64,000 nt of DNA from Klebsormidium nitens (Eukaryota > Streptophyta > Klebsormidiophyceae > Klebsormidiales > Klebsormidiaceae), in assembly GCA_000708835.1 (NCBI GenBank), contig DF237033.1:124001-188000 (forward strand), written 5' to 3'. The notes below the pieces were generated by a model. The model saw only the letters and a program-made list of their open reading frames with translations, was not told the origin of the DNA and made no database searches. This document shows, one piece after another, positions 44,901 to 56,915 of the stretch; the first letter of the stretch is position 1, and every line of letters starts with the position of its first letter. Made by a program: the position numbers and the translations under genes.

Positions 44901-46846
44901 ATGCGGCTCTTCATACTTCATGAATGAATACTTTTATGACAGAAAAAATTTGAAGACTCACTGCATTCGCTCCGGGTCTTCCTTCTGGTACGTGTCCCGG
45001 CCAAACCCAAAGTCCGCCTCCTCTTCATCGTCCTCTGGGTCGTCGTCCGTTCGGAGGTTTGGGGCTTTACTGCCCAGCCTCGATGGCCCTGGAAAAGGCA
45101 CCACACCGGCTTTCAGAGGGCGTCAGACCTCAAAGCGATGTCTTCTGGGTCAATTCCGTAAAGTTCTTTAGGTCTTCGACTATGTTCCATGGCAATGTGT
45201 TCGGATAATGGAACCAAAATTCTTAACAAATGCTACGACTATATTTATTTCCATCCTGGGATGACGAATCCCCGGTTGCACCTTTCTAACAAATTACTAG
45301 GGAGTGATTAGATCTGTAAACGCCTCAGAGCGAAGACGTTGATATTACTTACTGCTGGCATCTGAATTCGAGGAAATCTCATTGAACGAACAATATCGCA
45401 TCTTGAGATCTTGCCTCAGCAACCAATCTGCCCATTTTTGCGGATTCTGGTCGCGAAGGCTTTACGGGGCATGGGACGCCCTCAGTGAGAAATTCAGCAG
45501 GAACTGAGACACTTGTCAAGGCCGAAAGAGCGATCCGATGTTTTCCCCGGCGATATCACTTGTTTCTCGAGCACTGTAACCATGGAGGCGTGTGTATTCT
45601 CGCCCACTATCGAAGGCCTTGAGCGAGGCAAGGAGATGGTTCGATGAGATTGCATAAGATTCATGCAGACTATCTTATGAGCATAATTGGGAGATTAAAA
45701 TCTGTGCCTAGATGCTCTGGTAGGAAAAAGTTTGCCAGCTACGCTCTGAAGCATCAAGCACACACTCATCGAGTTTGGCGCAATATCAGAAATTCCCAAG
45801 GTTACCAACCAAATATTCAGCTCTCAAAGAAGCAGATTTTAGGATCTTATCCCCCTTGTCGTTTGCATGCGGACTTCTCCAGAGTGTTAGAGAGTCTATG
45901 CCAGAAACAAAATACCCAAGCCCCCGCCCGAATTGTACACTTTTGAAAGCCCCTGCCAGCAACGAGCCGCCAGATTCAAACAGTCCCGCATCTGAGTCCA
46001 AAGTGCACAAGGGAGGCAGTTTGCCAACAAGCCAAGCAGACTACGTGCTTTCATTCGTTTTTGAAAGCGCAACACCAACAAAAGGATGGGCAAGAGCCAA
46101 TGCAGGACGACCGATGGAACGTCCTCAACTCTGTCCAAAAGGCCCCACTCAAAAGCAAGGCTTCGCAACTTCACATGTTCTGTAGACGATGCAGTCGGCG
46201 GCTGCTTATTGTGAAACAAGACCCACCCAAATATTGCACCAAAGAGTGTTGCCTGATTCCACAGCTTGATTGAACGTTCACCCTACAACAGACTCTTGCG
46301 GCTATTTTGGCTCCTCTATTAACACCCTTGAATCAAGGACTTCTACAGGGATTGAGTGGCCTTAAAGTGAAACTTTAAAATGGAGTGGGTGCGATCCTTT
46401 AGAACCCCAAGACTGTATAGAAAAAGCCCAGTCACTTCCACAGGAAGTTGGAAATCCACAATAAAAAGACCAAATCATTGCAAGCATGCTGACATTACGC
46501 AATGCACACCTGCGCTGCTCTTTTCCATTGGCCGACTTGCCCCACCGTCCCTGGTTCCATCCCCCTCACTCTCCCCCCCTTGCTTCGACTTCTTCCCGTC
46601 AGCAGCCCCCTTCCCTCCCCCTTTCCCTTTGGCACTCTTGACACCGCTCGCCTTCTCTCCAGCCGCAGCGCCTGGCTGAGCTGACGCGGCGTCAGCACCT
46701 CCCCAGACCACTTCCATCAATGACGAGGCAGGGACCTCGGAACTAGGCGCGGGAGCCGTTGCGGCCGGAGGTTTTGGTTTTCGAATGTACTTGCGCTTCT
46801 CTTTCTTCTGGCCGTCATCCGGTGAACCAGTCGCCTCCCGCTTCAT
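41996..46846 (-). CDS. TAF11: TAF11, TFIID subunit with histone fold
   Basis: Five exons on the minus strand (46510-46846, 44962-45088, 43474-43561, 42872-42968, 41996-42123) join with agreeing phases into about 258 residues. The first ATG after an upstream non-ATG stretch is at 46846. The N-terminus is basic and disordered (KKEKRKYIRKPKPP, then Gly/Lys-rich). Exon 2 is acidic (DDDPEDDEEEADFGFGRD). The TAFII28-like histone fold follows: MTEEQMRRYECFRRSGL, LMQSVSGSNVSIPMSIVMGG, LSKMFVGDLVETG, then AREVMTEWNETGPIRPTHIREALRRL, the family's typical end. TAF11 pairs with TAF13 in TFIID near TBP in the nucleus. The long basic and acidic N-terminal extension is less conserved and normal for the family. 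Confidence 0.93.
42520..42700. repeat. Three imperfect tandem units of about 66 bases in TAF11 intron 4
   Basis: The order GAGTGCA...AAGAAT/AGATT...CGA/AAGAAA...ATGGTTCAG...CATCGT/CACCGT...TTCAA/ATCCAG recurs from about 42530, 42592 and 42652. No coding role is evident. Confidence 0.6.
43610..44065 (-). repeat. Three decayed copies of the 5' edge of TAF11 exon 3, with TGACGTCA in each unit
   Basis: Copies of CGCATCTGCTCTTCAGTCAT-GACGC...CTGCCTGCAT (end of the real exon start region, 43530-43566) occur at about 43650-43697, 43812-43860 and 43958-44003. Each unit also carries the intron stretch with TGACGTCATGA and TCAGGT-TATGACC. Unit spacing is about 130-160 bases. Confidence 0.9.
44829..44887. 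repeat. Short CCCTAACCCCC-bearing repeat, copy C
   Basis: GCTCCGCACCCAACCCACCCT, AACCCCCAAGCTAACCCAAC and TCGCCCGGGGTTG align with 14559-14612. This copy lies in TAF11 intron 2. Confidence 0.55.
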
Positions 46847-47124
46847 CTTGATGCTTGGGGGCTGTTCGCTGCGATCTTCCCTTCTTTCTTCACAACAACC
46901 TTGCGGCTTCCGGCGTTCTTTTAAAAACAATGAAGTCCACTAATACAGAGCCTGGTTGCTTGACTACCAAAGTGGCAGAAGCTGTGCTGTGTGCAGCTGT
47001 GTGCAGCCGCCTGCCTTCTTTCTCAGAAGCTGGGAAACTTTCGAAGAGAAACTTTGTAGCGCCAAAGTGAGCGCGCACCCAGCTAGGCAAAACTACAGCC
47101 AGGCTAGCTAGGCGCATCAACGTC

Positions 47125-47195
47125 TACGCGCGCACGGCGGCTTCTTAGGCGGCCGCGGGTTTGGGCGGCCGCCCGTTTGAGGCGGCCATGTGGAC
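47125..47195. promoter_or_regulatory. GC-rich block between divergent genes
   Basis: Three GGCGGCC units (about 47149, 47164 and 47180), two of them within GCGGCCGC-type sites, lie about 300 bases upstream of the TAF11 ATG. They are also upstream of the plus-strand gene to the right. The placement suggests a bidirectional promoter; this is inference. Confidence 0.4.
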
Positions 47196-48654
47196 TCGAA
47201 TTGGTGCGCGAGCGGCAACTTTGTTTTGATGGTTGGCAAATGACAGCTACAAGTGGAAGAGCCTACAACAGCACAAATGTACGCTTGGAGGGACGTAAGT
47301 GGGTACTTCTTGTCCCCCTTGAAATTCCTTCCAGGTACGTGGGTACTTCTTGTCCGGACTCTGAAGACTACGGTAGTCGCCATGGTGTCGCCATGGTGTC
47401 AGAGCCATGTTCGTGATACCTGAGGCGGCGGCGGCGCCCTGGATGAGCGCAGCGCGCGTGCCTAGCGGCGGCCCGCGCACGCAGTGCTCGACGGGCCCCG
47501 CCAAGATTTGGTCATCAACGCCTGTGCTGTGGGCAAGGTGTGGGCAGATCTTTTTTCACCAGGCCATGTATGATTGTCAACTCCATGGTCTGGACAGTGA
47601 TTGCTTCAGTGATAATTGTCATGAATGCAACTGTGTGGATTCTACAAAGCGTGGCACGGGACTCGTGCACAGATTCTGCGAAGCAATGTATGCTGGCAGC
47701 ATGACGCATTTCTGGAAGCGAGAAAGGCAATGCTGAGCCGCCGGACTGTGAATCGCCACTTTTGGCCCTTTTTTGAACGCCAAGCAAGAAAGTAGCCTCA
47801 CAGCGCAAATGTTCTAATGAGGCTGCACATTTAGACCGCAGGCATGCCAAAAACTCTGACAGTCTGAGTTTTCAATCATATTGTGACCAAAAAGGTACAT
47901 CAATGACGAACGTCTCAAACGTCACAGTACATGCGGCGACAGTACGTGTACAGATCTAGTCGCTCTTCTGACCGAGTCGGGGCACTGGAAAGAAGCACTT
48001 TGAGAAGAGATCAGAAAGCATATTGAGACAAGAGGCCATTACTCGTCTTCGAAACGGCACATCGGTCCAATCTCGAAAACGACCAAACATTCGTTGCGTC
48101 AACAAGGGGCAGCTTTGTGTAGTCCCTCCATTATCATGGCCGGGGTTGGCGGAATCCGTTGTGTCAAGACCGACACTGGAAGCAGCGTCTACAGGTACCT
48201 GACACTCAGTCCTTTTCAAATTTCCATAAGCATGATCTGTTAGCAATGCACGTGAAAGCGACGTCTTGCGTGTTGGTTGTGTGGAATCCGAGTACAGCTG
48301 CTCTGAGTCGGACGATCGGAAGCCCACTTAAGTAGGACTGTAAGCACAGATGATTCGCAGCCAGTTCAAACAGCAAAACACTTCGAGAAGTGCCAAAGAG
48401 CTCTTACTTTAGCAGTGTTGCAGCTACAGTAGTCACTTGCTTCGTACGACGTTCGACACTGGTCACTCTGGATGCTTCCAGGAGTGCTTTCACAATCAGC
48501 AGTCAGAGCTTCCAAAAAACTTGCTTGGCACGATCCAGAGCAGCCCTTAAACCTTATTGGCAGAAGAGTGTCCGAACCATTTTCACCCGATTCCTCCCAG
48601 GCAGACACACACCCACACGCACTTTCCCCGCACCCAGCCAGCCTCGAGCCACAG

Positions 48655-50366
48655 TGTCAAGTTGGTGCGATCTGAAGGCCCCCGGGCGGAGTTCAACTTT
48701 GTGGGCTTCAACGGGGAGCTCAAGGTGAGCTTTGAAATCCGAAAGGGAAGTTGGAAAAGGATTCAACGTTGAGGCAGTCTGGTATTCTGCTGGAAACAGA
48801 AAAACTGCGTTGAATGCTGGCTACTAAGCGATATGCTTTCTCGGAGAATCGTCCTGATCTCCAATCCTTAACATCCGACGCTAAGCGCAGCTCAAAATTG
48901 AACACAAAAGACTTTCGTATGGCCAAGAGTCGGACTGAGGTCCAAGCCTGTATAGAGCTGACTCTAACGCCCTATCTCATTGGACGTGAGCTTGCATTTG
49001 CGGTTCGCAACTGCACTTCCGAATTGGCAAGGGCTTGCCAGATTCCAACGGATACAAACTCGCATGAGCCTCGCACAAGCTCGCGCAAAGAACGCGAGTC
49101 GAGAGGGGTTGCGAGTGGTTCGTCTGATGCCAAAGAAGAAGCATGTGATCGATTTGCTGTGACCCAGGTTCGGATAAGGTCCATATTTGATTCACTTTGC
49201 ACGTCGAGACTGTCACTGAAATTGCGGCTCCCGCGTCCTTGTAACGGCCGAGCAGAACCCGAATCCGCATCAACCACAAGCACTTCAAGGGTTCTTGAAG
49301 CGACGTCAGGCCCTCGGATGCACTCCTGACGCCAGATGCATTAGACTTGAATGCATTTCTGACGTCAGCTTTTGGTGGATCCGCAGGATCACTTGCGGCT
49401 GGTGGACGAGACACTTTTGAACGTCTACAAGAAGGCCTCGTCGGCAAAGGCTGAGTTGCAGCTAGAGGTAAAGCAGCGCCCATATTATTACTCAAACTCC
49501 TGAGGGTTTTTGTGCAGTGAAGCCAAGCTAGTAGTCAAGGCTGAGCACACCTGTACGGCGGATGCGACGGTACATTTAGGAGGCCAAGTGTCGGTGCTGG
49601 AAGGCTGCTTTCAACCTTTTCAGAAATATTAAGAAGACGGAGGTTGGAGACTTTGACAGGGCAAGCTCAGCCACAAGCAGGCTGCGAAGTTCAGCAAGCA
49701 AGTCCTCGTTATTCAGTGGGTCCAGATGTCCGCCTGCCATTCGCGATGCGGAAATGTTCTCCTTGTGGGCTTCACGAAATGTTCCCCACCGCTTTGATCA
49801 GCCAGAACCGTAGCCGACTGAGAGCGGGAACAAAGAACCAACGGACACATCGATCTTCTCTCTTTGAGCGGTTTTGCCTTTTCCTTACTACTTTTTGTCT
49901 CTCCTCTCTGCAGACGCGCCCCTCTGATGTCGAGCCATCCGTCATTGAGCTTCGCCGAAAAGCGAACGCGAGGTGGGCTTCCGATCGAAAATCTGCTTTG
50001 AAGCATCGATCTCATGATCACCTCGTTCAGACGCTGAACCATTCCAAGTTCGACGGCTTTCCAAACACAAAATTGTCGATCGTTGGTTCCTTCACTTCGA
50101 ACGGCGGGCCGGTTGCAGCGTTGACAACACGCACAGCAAGTGCGTTCTCTGTGCCCGATTCCAGTACGGTACTGATGGAGATGCCGGGATTGAACGTCGT
50201 CAGAACAGCTTATGCCTGATCACCCGCCTGATCCGGCGGTCGCTTCCATCCTGAAAGTTATCACCTACACTTTCATCTCTGCAGCTTCTTGAAGCAGATG
50301 GACTTCTTTACGTGGTCATGGGTTCAGTTCGAGCGGCTCAGGCAGGAGTCGGAAGCGTCGGACTAG
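48655..50366 (+). CDS. Short protein of unknown family, 5' end not resolved
   Basis: Four exons (48655-48724, 49387-49467, 49914-49972, 50285-50366) join in phase and end at a TAG, giving about 97 residues in the window. The peptide contains SEGPRAEFNFVGFNGELK, then DHLRLVDETLLNVYKKASSA, a PSDVEPSVIELRRKA stretch, and ends FFTWSWVQFERLRQESEASD. The last two exons look helical and charged. Upstream exons probably exist. A GC-rich coding-like stretch at 47407-47535 ends at a donor-like GGCAAG-GTGTGG and may be the first exon, but I could not connect the frames. I do not recognise the family. Confidence 0.55.
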
Positions 50367-50399
50367 CAATAGAAAGTTACTTGGGCTGCCGCCGGTCGC

Positions 50400-51560
50400 G
50401 GCTGATCAGTTTTGAAGGGTTTCGAAGAGCGCTCGACACTCTTTAGCACCCTCATACGTTCGCGGCCAATTCAGTGGACGAGCTTGATTGCACGTTTGTC
50501 GTCTTAGAACGGTACTGTTTCGAGCGGTTTGCTGCAAATTCCAACGGGTGCAGAACTAGGCGTCGGTCGACTCACGCGACCTAGCAAGCTACCATTAAGC
50601 AGCGTTTTCTCGATTGAAGACTCGCGAGTCCTCCGCGGTTATGTACAGCCTTCGCCGAGATCCTGACTACGTGTTGGTCCATCCAATTCATTTGCCAGAT
50701 TATCTTAGTACAAGACACTGTATCTTAGGTTACTGCTGCTTAGACAGGCTTCGTTTCGCTTCTACCATCGGTGCAACACTTGCTTATTCATAAGCTGGAG
50801 GCTGCCTTCCAGAGTATCAGGTATACTTTGTACGACATGCTCTAAACCGTACGTGCATCCGGGATCTGGCAAATTGTAGGTTCCTTTAAAACGGCGCCCG
50901 CGAAAGCGAGTGTGCAGAGGGACATCTCATGTCAATGATCCAAGCGACGTACGAAGCGTCTCACCACCTTGGATTGAAGTTCGGAATCGCATGATATATG
51001 CAGTTGTGTACGGTACAGCCGCAGAGCAGGGTCAAAGCAAATTTTCGTGCCACTCAGTCAAACGGCCGTGATCGATACACTCAGGTTGAGGAGACTAAAA
51101 CGCATGGCCGGCACGAAGAACGCGCTGTGTCTTGAGCGAGAATTTTTGCTATTGCATTTCAAGTTATACTGCATCATGCGCGAGCTGAGAGTCTTATTAA
51201 GTTATCTCAATGGAAGTCATATCAAGCGTACAGGAACTTATGTAGCTGTTAAAGGTAACCACAATCATTTCAACCGTCATCGCAAAACGAGCCTGGCACT
51301 CCAGACCTGACTTGACTAGTGAACCCCTAACACACATAATACACAAAGTTTACTTTCAGCTCCCCGCTGATACTTACACAGACAGCCATGCGCCTCGTCA
51401 CCCGTCCCTAATAGTTCGCTCGACCTAAATGCCGTCACGAACTTCATCGCCCCAAATCTGAACTTCATCCTTTGAACGACCTACTCCTCGCACACTCCGA
51501 ACCACCGCTTCACGTACCCACCGAAGAGATACTCTGTTTGGATCTCTCGCAACCTTGCCA
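50400..51560. other. Intergenic region, no supported gene
   Basis: This is the shared 3' side of the unknown plus-strand gene and the LEA gene. No domain-bearing frame or repeat was seen. Confidence 0.4.
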
Positions 51561-51589
51561 CTTCTAACTAACTCTTTACCGACCAGATG

Positions 51590-51830
51590 CGTTGTGCCCA
51601 GACCGCAGATGAGCAGATCCAGAAGTGACCCAAGTATGTTTCCTCTCTACTCTGTCTGATCTTCCGCAACCTTGCCCAGATCCAGAAGTGACCCAAGTAT
51701 GTTTCCTCTCTACTCTGTCTGATCTTCCGCAACCTTGCCACTTCACATTTTGTTTCAACCACATGCAATGCATTCCTCCCCGACTGCAGAAAGTGACCCA
51801 AGTATAACGGTATTTTTTTCTTTTGGTCTT
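51590..51830 (-). repeat. Decayed copies of the 3' end of the LEA gene
   Basis: The end of the last exon (CAGATCCACAAGTGTCCTAGTTATA...) and the bases beyond recur as CAGATCCAGAAGTGACCCAAGTATGTTTCCT at about 51608 and 51674, and as CAGAAAGTGACCCAAGTATAA at about 51785. Each is followed by TTCCGCAACCTTGCC or CTTTCGCAACCTTGCC. The two leftmost units are nearly identical at a 66-base period. Confidence 0.85.
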
Positions 51831-51902
51831 TCGCAACCTTGCCACTTCTTACTTGGTACCAACCAGATGCTTTTTTGCCCCGACTGCAGATCCACAAGTG
51901 TC

Positions 51903-54900
51903 CTAGTTATATTTCCGGTCCCCGGCCTGTGTCTTCATCTTGAAGTGCGCGTCAGCATTGTTCCCGGTCTGCACGCCCCGGTGACTGTCGATGCCGACGC
52001 CGCCGCCCTTGGTTGGGACAATGCTCTCGCGCTGGTTGAACGCGGCCGCGGCTTGTGCGCGCGCGGCCAGGGAGCCCTTCCCAATCTCGTGGCCTGCACG
52101 GACGCAACCCGGGTAAGAAGAAATGAAGCAAACTTTCTGTTCTGTTCACCCGGTCTGTTCCAATACCCCGAGAGAAAGGACGTGCTGGAATCAGGATGCG
52201 GACCTCAGTTTTCGCGTCTCTGATTACTAATCATGGAACCGTAAGACAGTTGCGTTTCCAACCATCCTTACTGTCTTCCATTTTCGCACCCTGAGACTGC
52301 GCCACATTAAGACTACACAATAAGAATCTTCTCTGCATCGTCACCCACTTTCATTCCGGATATGCCGCCTGGATCCGCGCCGCGTCGTCACCTAGTCGAT
52401 CGGCTTGCCCCGAACATGGAACCTTCGCTTGTCTTTGACGTTCAGCATAGTAAAGGGAATGGAAAAAGGGACATAATATCTTCTCCGGTTCCGTTTTGCC
52501 GCCAGAATCCGCGCCGCACCGTCCTGGCCGACGGGCTTGCAGTCCCGGATCTCGTGCACGTCTCCGGGATTGCCTCCGACCTGAAACCTTCTCATGCTTC
52601 AATTATGAGTAGAAATGAGACTAGTGACTGAAGGGCAGACAAAAACCAGACACATGAATCCTCACCAGCCTCCATTTCCGCCGCCTGAATCCGCGCGGCA
52701 TCGTCCGGGTCGATCGGCTTGCCCCGGATTTCGTGCACGTCCCCCGGCTTGCCTCCGATCTTGTCGCGCTGGTTATCGGGGATGTCGCGAGGGAGGGGCG
52801 TCTCGACCTCGATCCCGTGCAGAGCCATGTCGATGTGCTTCTCATCGAGTGTCCCGAAGTTGGGCGGGGCCTGGAAAAGAAAACAGTAATCAACATGACG
52901 TCATCGAATTATCCTAAAATAAGTTCAACGAATCTGTGGGATTCCTTCCGAAGTGCATATCAAGCACTCCGTGCAGAGCCATGTCGATGTGCTTCTCGTC
53001 CAGTGTTCCGAAGTTGGGCGGGGCCTGAATGAGATTAAAGAAAAATGACCGATGAGGTGACGTCAGCATCAGAACACTAAGAAGCGAGAGCAAAGTCCTC
53101 GACCTCGATACGTGCAGAGCCATGTCAATGTGCTTCGTCTAATGTACCGAAGTCGGGAAGGGCCTGCGTCTGATGGAATGTCAAAAAGGAAAATCACCAC
53201 GCATGAAGGCCCGTTATTTATGTTTCGAACGAGTGTGTCAGCTCCGAACGAGTGGCTGAAAGAAGCGCGTCTCGATTGCAGCCTCCTGTGGGTATTTACG
53301 TGCTTCCCGTTAACTCCGAAGTTCCGGAGGGCCCTGAATACATGAAATCATGAAATGACGTCAAGATGAGGAGACGGCCGTCCAGATTTCATATACTCTA
53401 CGTTCTTAGTTGACTCGCACTTTTGACCATTCCGTGCAGAGCCATGTCCACGTGCTTCTCGACCATCGAGCGTCCCAAATAATATGCGATCAGCATAAAT
53501 GCCTATCTTCAAAACGTGTGAAAATATTCGGTCGGAATCCGCGTTCCGCGCAGCGCGTAAAGTGCCGCTGCTTCGCATCAAGGCTCCCGGTAGACGCTTG
53601 TATACACCGGGCGGAAAAAGTCTCATAGCATGACGTCAGCGCAAAGTTCTCAAAAATTATGTGCGAACAAGAGTGTAAGTCTCTTTCGGAAGTCCTTTTC
53701 CAACAATCCGTGCAGCACGACGAAGCGTGCTTCCCGTCAAGTCTCCTCAAGTCGGGGAGGTGCCTGAATGAGGTTGAGAGGAAAAAAAGAGTTGAGATGA
53801 CGTCAGATTTGGCATCAAAAGACTTGGCGTAGGCAAGCTTATTGACAAGTGCACAGTCGGAGTTCCGTGCAGCCCAATAAAGTGTGTTAACTATCGAGTT
53901 TCGTACGGTACGGCGGGGCCTGACAAGCAATCAAAATGCCGGGTCAATAAGGTGCCTTTAACGCAAAAGGACAACAAACGAGTCTGTTTCATCTTTTCCG
54001 AACAGCTTGATTCCTCGCAGCAATTGCCAGTGAAGTTCCAACGATTAATCCAAAGTTGGTGCCGGCGGCCTGAAAACAATTGCTGAATCGTGTCGTCAGG
54101 GTGAACCTCATAAGGAAATTCACAAGAGAAAGTCGTTCATCTGCTCAAAGAGGAAGAAAGACCACGAGCCACGGTCGAGGCAAGCCTGCTCTGGACTGAA
54201 GGGAACGGACTTAATTCTCAGCGTGTTCTCTCTTTCGCCCTTCGTAAACTGAGCCCAGTGATCTGGAACCCAGCTTCTGACTCTGATGTGATGGAGGACT
54301 AGGGATGGAGGAGCAAATGGTCCCTTTGCAGAAAGGTAAGCTGATCTGCGCTTTCCATCACTAGCTACAGTTGCATAAATGCCTGAGAAGAAGAGCTGAA
54401 ACTTGATAGGATCTTGGATATTGAAAGGAACCTCACAAAGTAAAAGCAGGGAGGACAGAATCAAACTTTGGTGGATGCGCTTCTCCACTTTGTAGGTCCC
54501 TCTTCCAAGGCAGAAGACTCTAAGATTTTAAGATGGAAAGCGATGGTGTGACGGATTCAGCTCCGCTGGGTCATCTGCCTGAGGTCTTTCAGATTCACTT
54601 TGGAGCACATAGACCATACCAAGCAGACCCGCTAGTGTGAGGACGTCAGACTTCGTGGGAACGAAGGGAATCTTCGAACCTGAGGTGCAGCTTTCAGAAT
54701 CATTGAAGAGTAAGGTAATAACAGCTCGAAATTTGTCACACACAATTGCAGGACCTCATCAATTATTGAGTCAATGTGAATAAGATTCTGAGCCTCGTTT
54801 CAGCGTAGGAACTCCAATTGATATACTTATGCGTCATGCACGACGTAGAATCCGTCCATGACTGGAAAGTAGTCAACCAATTTGCAGCTGGGAAATTAGC

Positions 54901-55243
54901 CTGTACAAATGCGCGTCCAATAGCACTTGCATGTCAGCCTTACGTTGTAATTCTTCCCAATGTACAGATTGATCGTTCCTCAAGAACTGAAAGCGGAGGA
55001 ACTGAGCTGGATTTCGACTTCACATGGATCGAACGTAAGAGCAACTCTGCTTCACCTACCTGGTCTTGTTGCGTCGATCTCAGAAAATACGTATTTGAAA
55101 TGGAAAAAAGAAGGAACTTCGACTCTGATCGAGAGTGATAGCATCCAGGAGCAACTTCAGTCTGGTCCACAAACCTGCTCTTGCTGCCTCTGCTTCTCCT
55201 CTTCGGTCAACGAATGCAGTCGCTCTCCTTCGCCCCTCTTCAT
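51903..55243 (-). CDS. Seed-maturation-protein (SMP) type LEA protein
   Basis: Exons 55175-55243 (first exon, less certain), 52666-52870 and 51903-52093 join in phase into about 154 hydrophilic residues. The first exon starts MKRGEGERLHSLTEEEKQRQ and has an in-frame stop upstream. The middle exon carries GKPGDVHEIRGKPIDPDDAARIQAAE, matching the start of an SMP repeat (the K-V-T-x-x-DA-x-x-x-Q-x-AE pattern). The last exon carries GKGSLAARAQAAAAFNQRE, matching the conserved GG-x-AA-x-AQ-x-AA part, and ends HFKMKTQAGDRKYN. SMP LEA proteins accumulate under drying and protect proteins and membranes. A single SMP unit is short for the family. A GC-rich block at 55845-55905 lies 600 bases upstream. 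Confidence 0.8.
52355..52605 (-). repeat. Two decayed copies of the 3' edge of LEA exon 2
   Basis: In the transcript direction, the exon end (GGGGCAAGCCGATCGACCCG, GCGCGGATTCAGGCGGC) recurs at about 52510-52595 and again at 52365-52425. Both have frame changes. The exon-proximal copy also keeps the GACGTGCACGAGATCCGGG stretch. Confidence 0.85.
52930..54080 (-). repeat. Seven or eight serial decayed copies of the 5' edge of LEA exon 2
   Basis: The exon start (TCCGTGCAGAGCCATGTCGATGTGCTTCTC...CCGAAGTTGGGCGGGGCCTG on the plus strand) recurs near 52965-53026, 53115-53165, 53295-53337, 53430-53485, 53705-53765, 53865-53925 and 54025-54072. Similarity falls with distance from the exon. Five units, counting the real one, carry TGACGTCA a short distance upstream of the copied acceptor. 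Confidence 0.9.
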
Positions 55244-55844
55244 GCTGAGCGTTTCTTCTTCGATTGTGAGCTAGCACCAATCAAAAGTACACGAGAAGAT
55301 CACAACTTCTCTCCGAATCCTCACAGAAGCGACTCCTGCTTTTCAGCGGTCCCTCTGCTTCGGGTTCTCTGGTTCAATACCTCTCGATACTCAAATGCAG
55401 AAGCTTTTCAACGATAGGTTCGCCAGGAGCTTCGAGTCCTGCTCTTACAGTAGCGGACGCCTGCACAAATAGACTGCGCAATCTTGTGCTCGACCAACGT
55501 AAAGACAAATGCTTTCTCCCATCCTTCCTCGGCAAGCTGAGCCAACTTCTAAAAGTTGAAAGCTCGGAAACCCAACTACCGAGGCCCGGTATCACCACCC
55601 CGGGCAACTCCGCGGCCCCAGTTGCTTGGCAGTCCCAGCAAGGAGCGCCCGGTTCTATCCGCGCATGCGCACAGTAATATTACATGCATGCATGCTCACT
55701 TTCATCACGTCGCATGCACTGTGACTCGGCCACCTGCAAAAAGGTACCGTACATGTGAGAGCGGCAGCTGGCGTCGCAGGAGAGGAGGACGACTGGAGCG
55801 ATCAGGCGCCTTTCAAGTTCTGAAAACCTTAAACCTCTCAATCG

Positions 55845-55905
55845 CGCTTCGCAATCGCGGCCGCGCGGCTCATTGAATATCCGCGCGCGCGCGCGGCGGT
55901 CCGGT
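55845..55905. promoter_or_regulatory. GC-rich block with GCGGCCGC and a GCGC run
   Basis: TCGCGGCCGCGCGGCTC is followed by CCGCGCGCGCGCGCGGCGG about 600 bases upstream of the LEA first exon. It resembles the GC-rich blocks before other genes in the window. A promoter role is inferred. Confidence 0.35.
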
Positions 55906-56915
55906 TGACGCTGGCAGTTTCCGGGGGAGTTCTCATTCTGGCCAGGTTGACGCTGATGTCAACAGCTAGCCTGGGGGGGAGTTCTCTGAACCTGCACCTC
56001 AAGGCTTGGCTCAACCCATCTGCGTGGTCGTTTACCCTGCAATCCAGCTAGGAGGTACTAGTTGGGGCATCAAGGACAGCAGTCAACAAAAACTTGTCTT
56101 TGAAGGCGCACGATTCTTTGATTGATGGCACCTAGGGAAAAGAGGCGGTCACCCGCCTTTGGGGATACTATAACTTATATGGAAGAGAGCCGCGTCGAAT
56201 AGGGGTCCAAGACATGCAGCTGAGCTAGAACATCGGTTTTAGGTGTGGGGGTTCAAAAATGACGGCAATGTAGGGTTTACACTGGGCTGGATATGAGCAG
56301 GTCTCCCTGGATCGTATCTAGCACTCAACCATGAGGTTGGCGGGATCTAACATACAGAGTCTGGATACTAATGATATACTTTCGCAAGAAGTCTACCTGA
56401 GAGCACGGTCTATCTCTACAGTCACCTTTGACTTGCTTAGTGAGAAGCAACTCAATCACGTATAGCGGTCAAGAGTTCGATGGTCTTATGGAAGGGTTTA
56501 CAAATTGGCTTGGCGCGGTTTAGCACAGGGCCTCCTTACCGCAAGGGCAGACGCGGCTACATTCCAGGTATACAGCGAGTGGCAGCCCCTTTGACACTGG
56601 GGCAGCCTTGGCTCCTTTTCAGCAACTTGCCATTGACTTGTTGTGTCATAATGATGCTTTGAATGGCTGCTTCATTTTGCAGGGCCTGCACCATTTTCTG
56701 CTCGTTGGGCTTGGATATGTCTTCGCTTGCCAGTGAGCATTATCTAATGTTACAGGCCGGACGTACTCCGATCTTGAACTTCATCTGGTTATCGCATCAA
56801 ACCAAGCACTCTTGTCCCCCAAAGTCCCCGCTTCTGCTGATTCTTTGGCGGAAGGTTCAGATGATCCATCTTGAATTCTGCTAATGAGCAATTGTTGTGC
56901 CTGCAGGCAAACAGA

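Noticed and set aside
49713-50219. Overlapping plus- and minus-strand open frames (191 and 109 codons)
   Set aside because: They run across an intron-exon-intron stretch of the unknown gene and show no recognisable family. The short in-phase exon 49914-49972 explains the only coding-like part.
51952-52149. Arg/Pro-rich minus-strand open frame (65 codons)
   Set aside because: It is the wrong frame of the LEA last exon, where the phase-matched frame gives the SMP motif.
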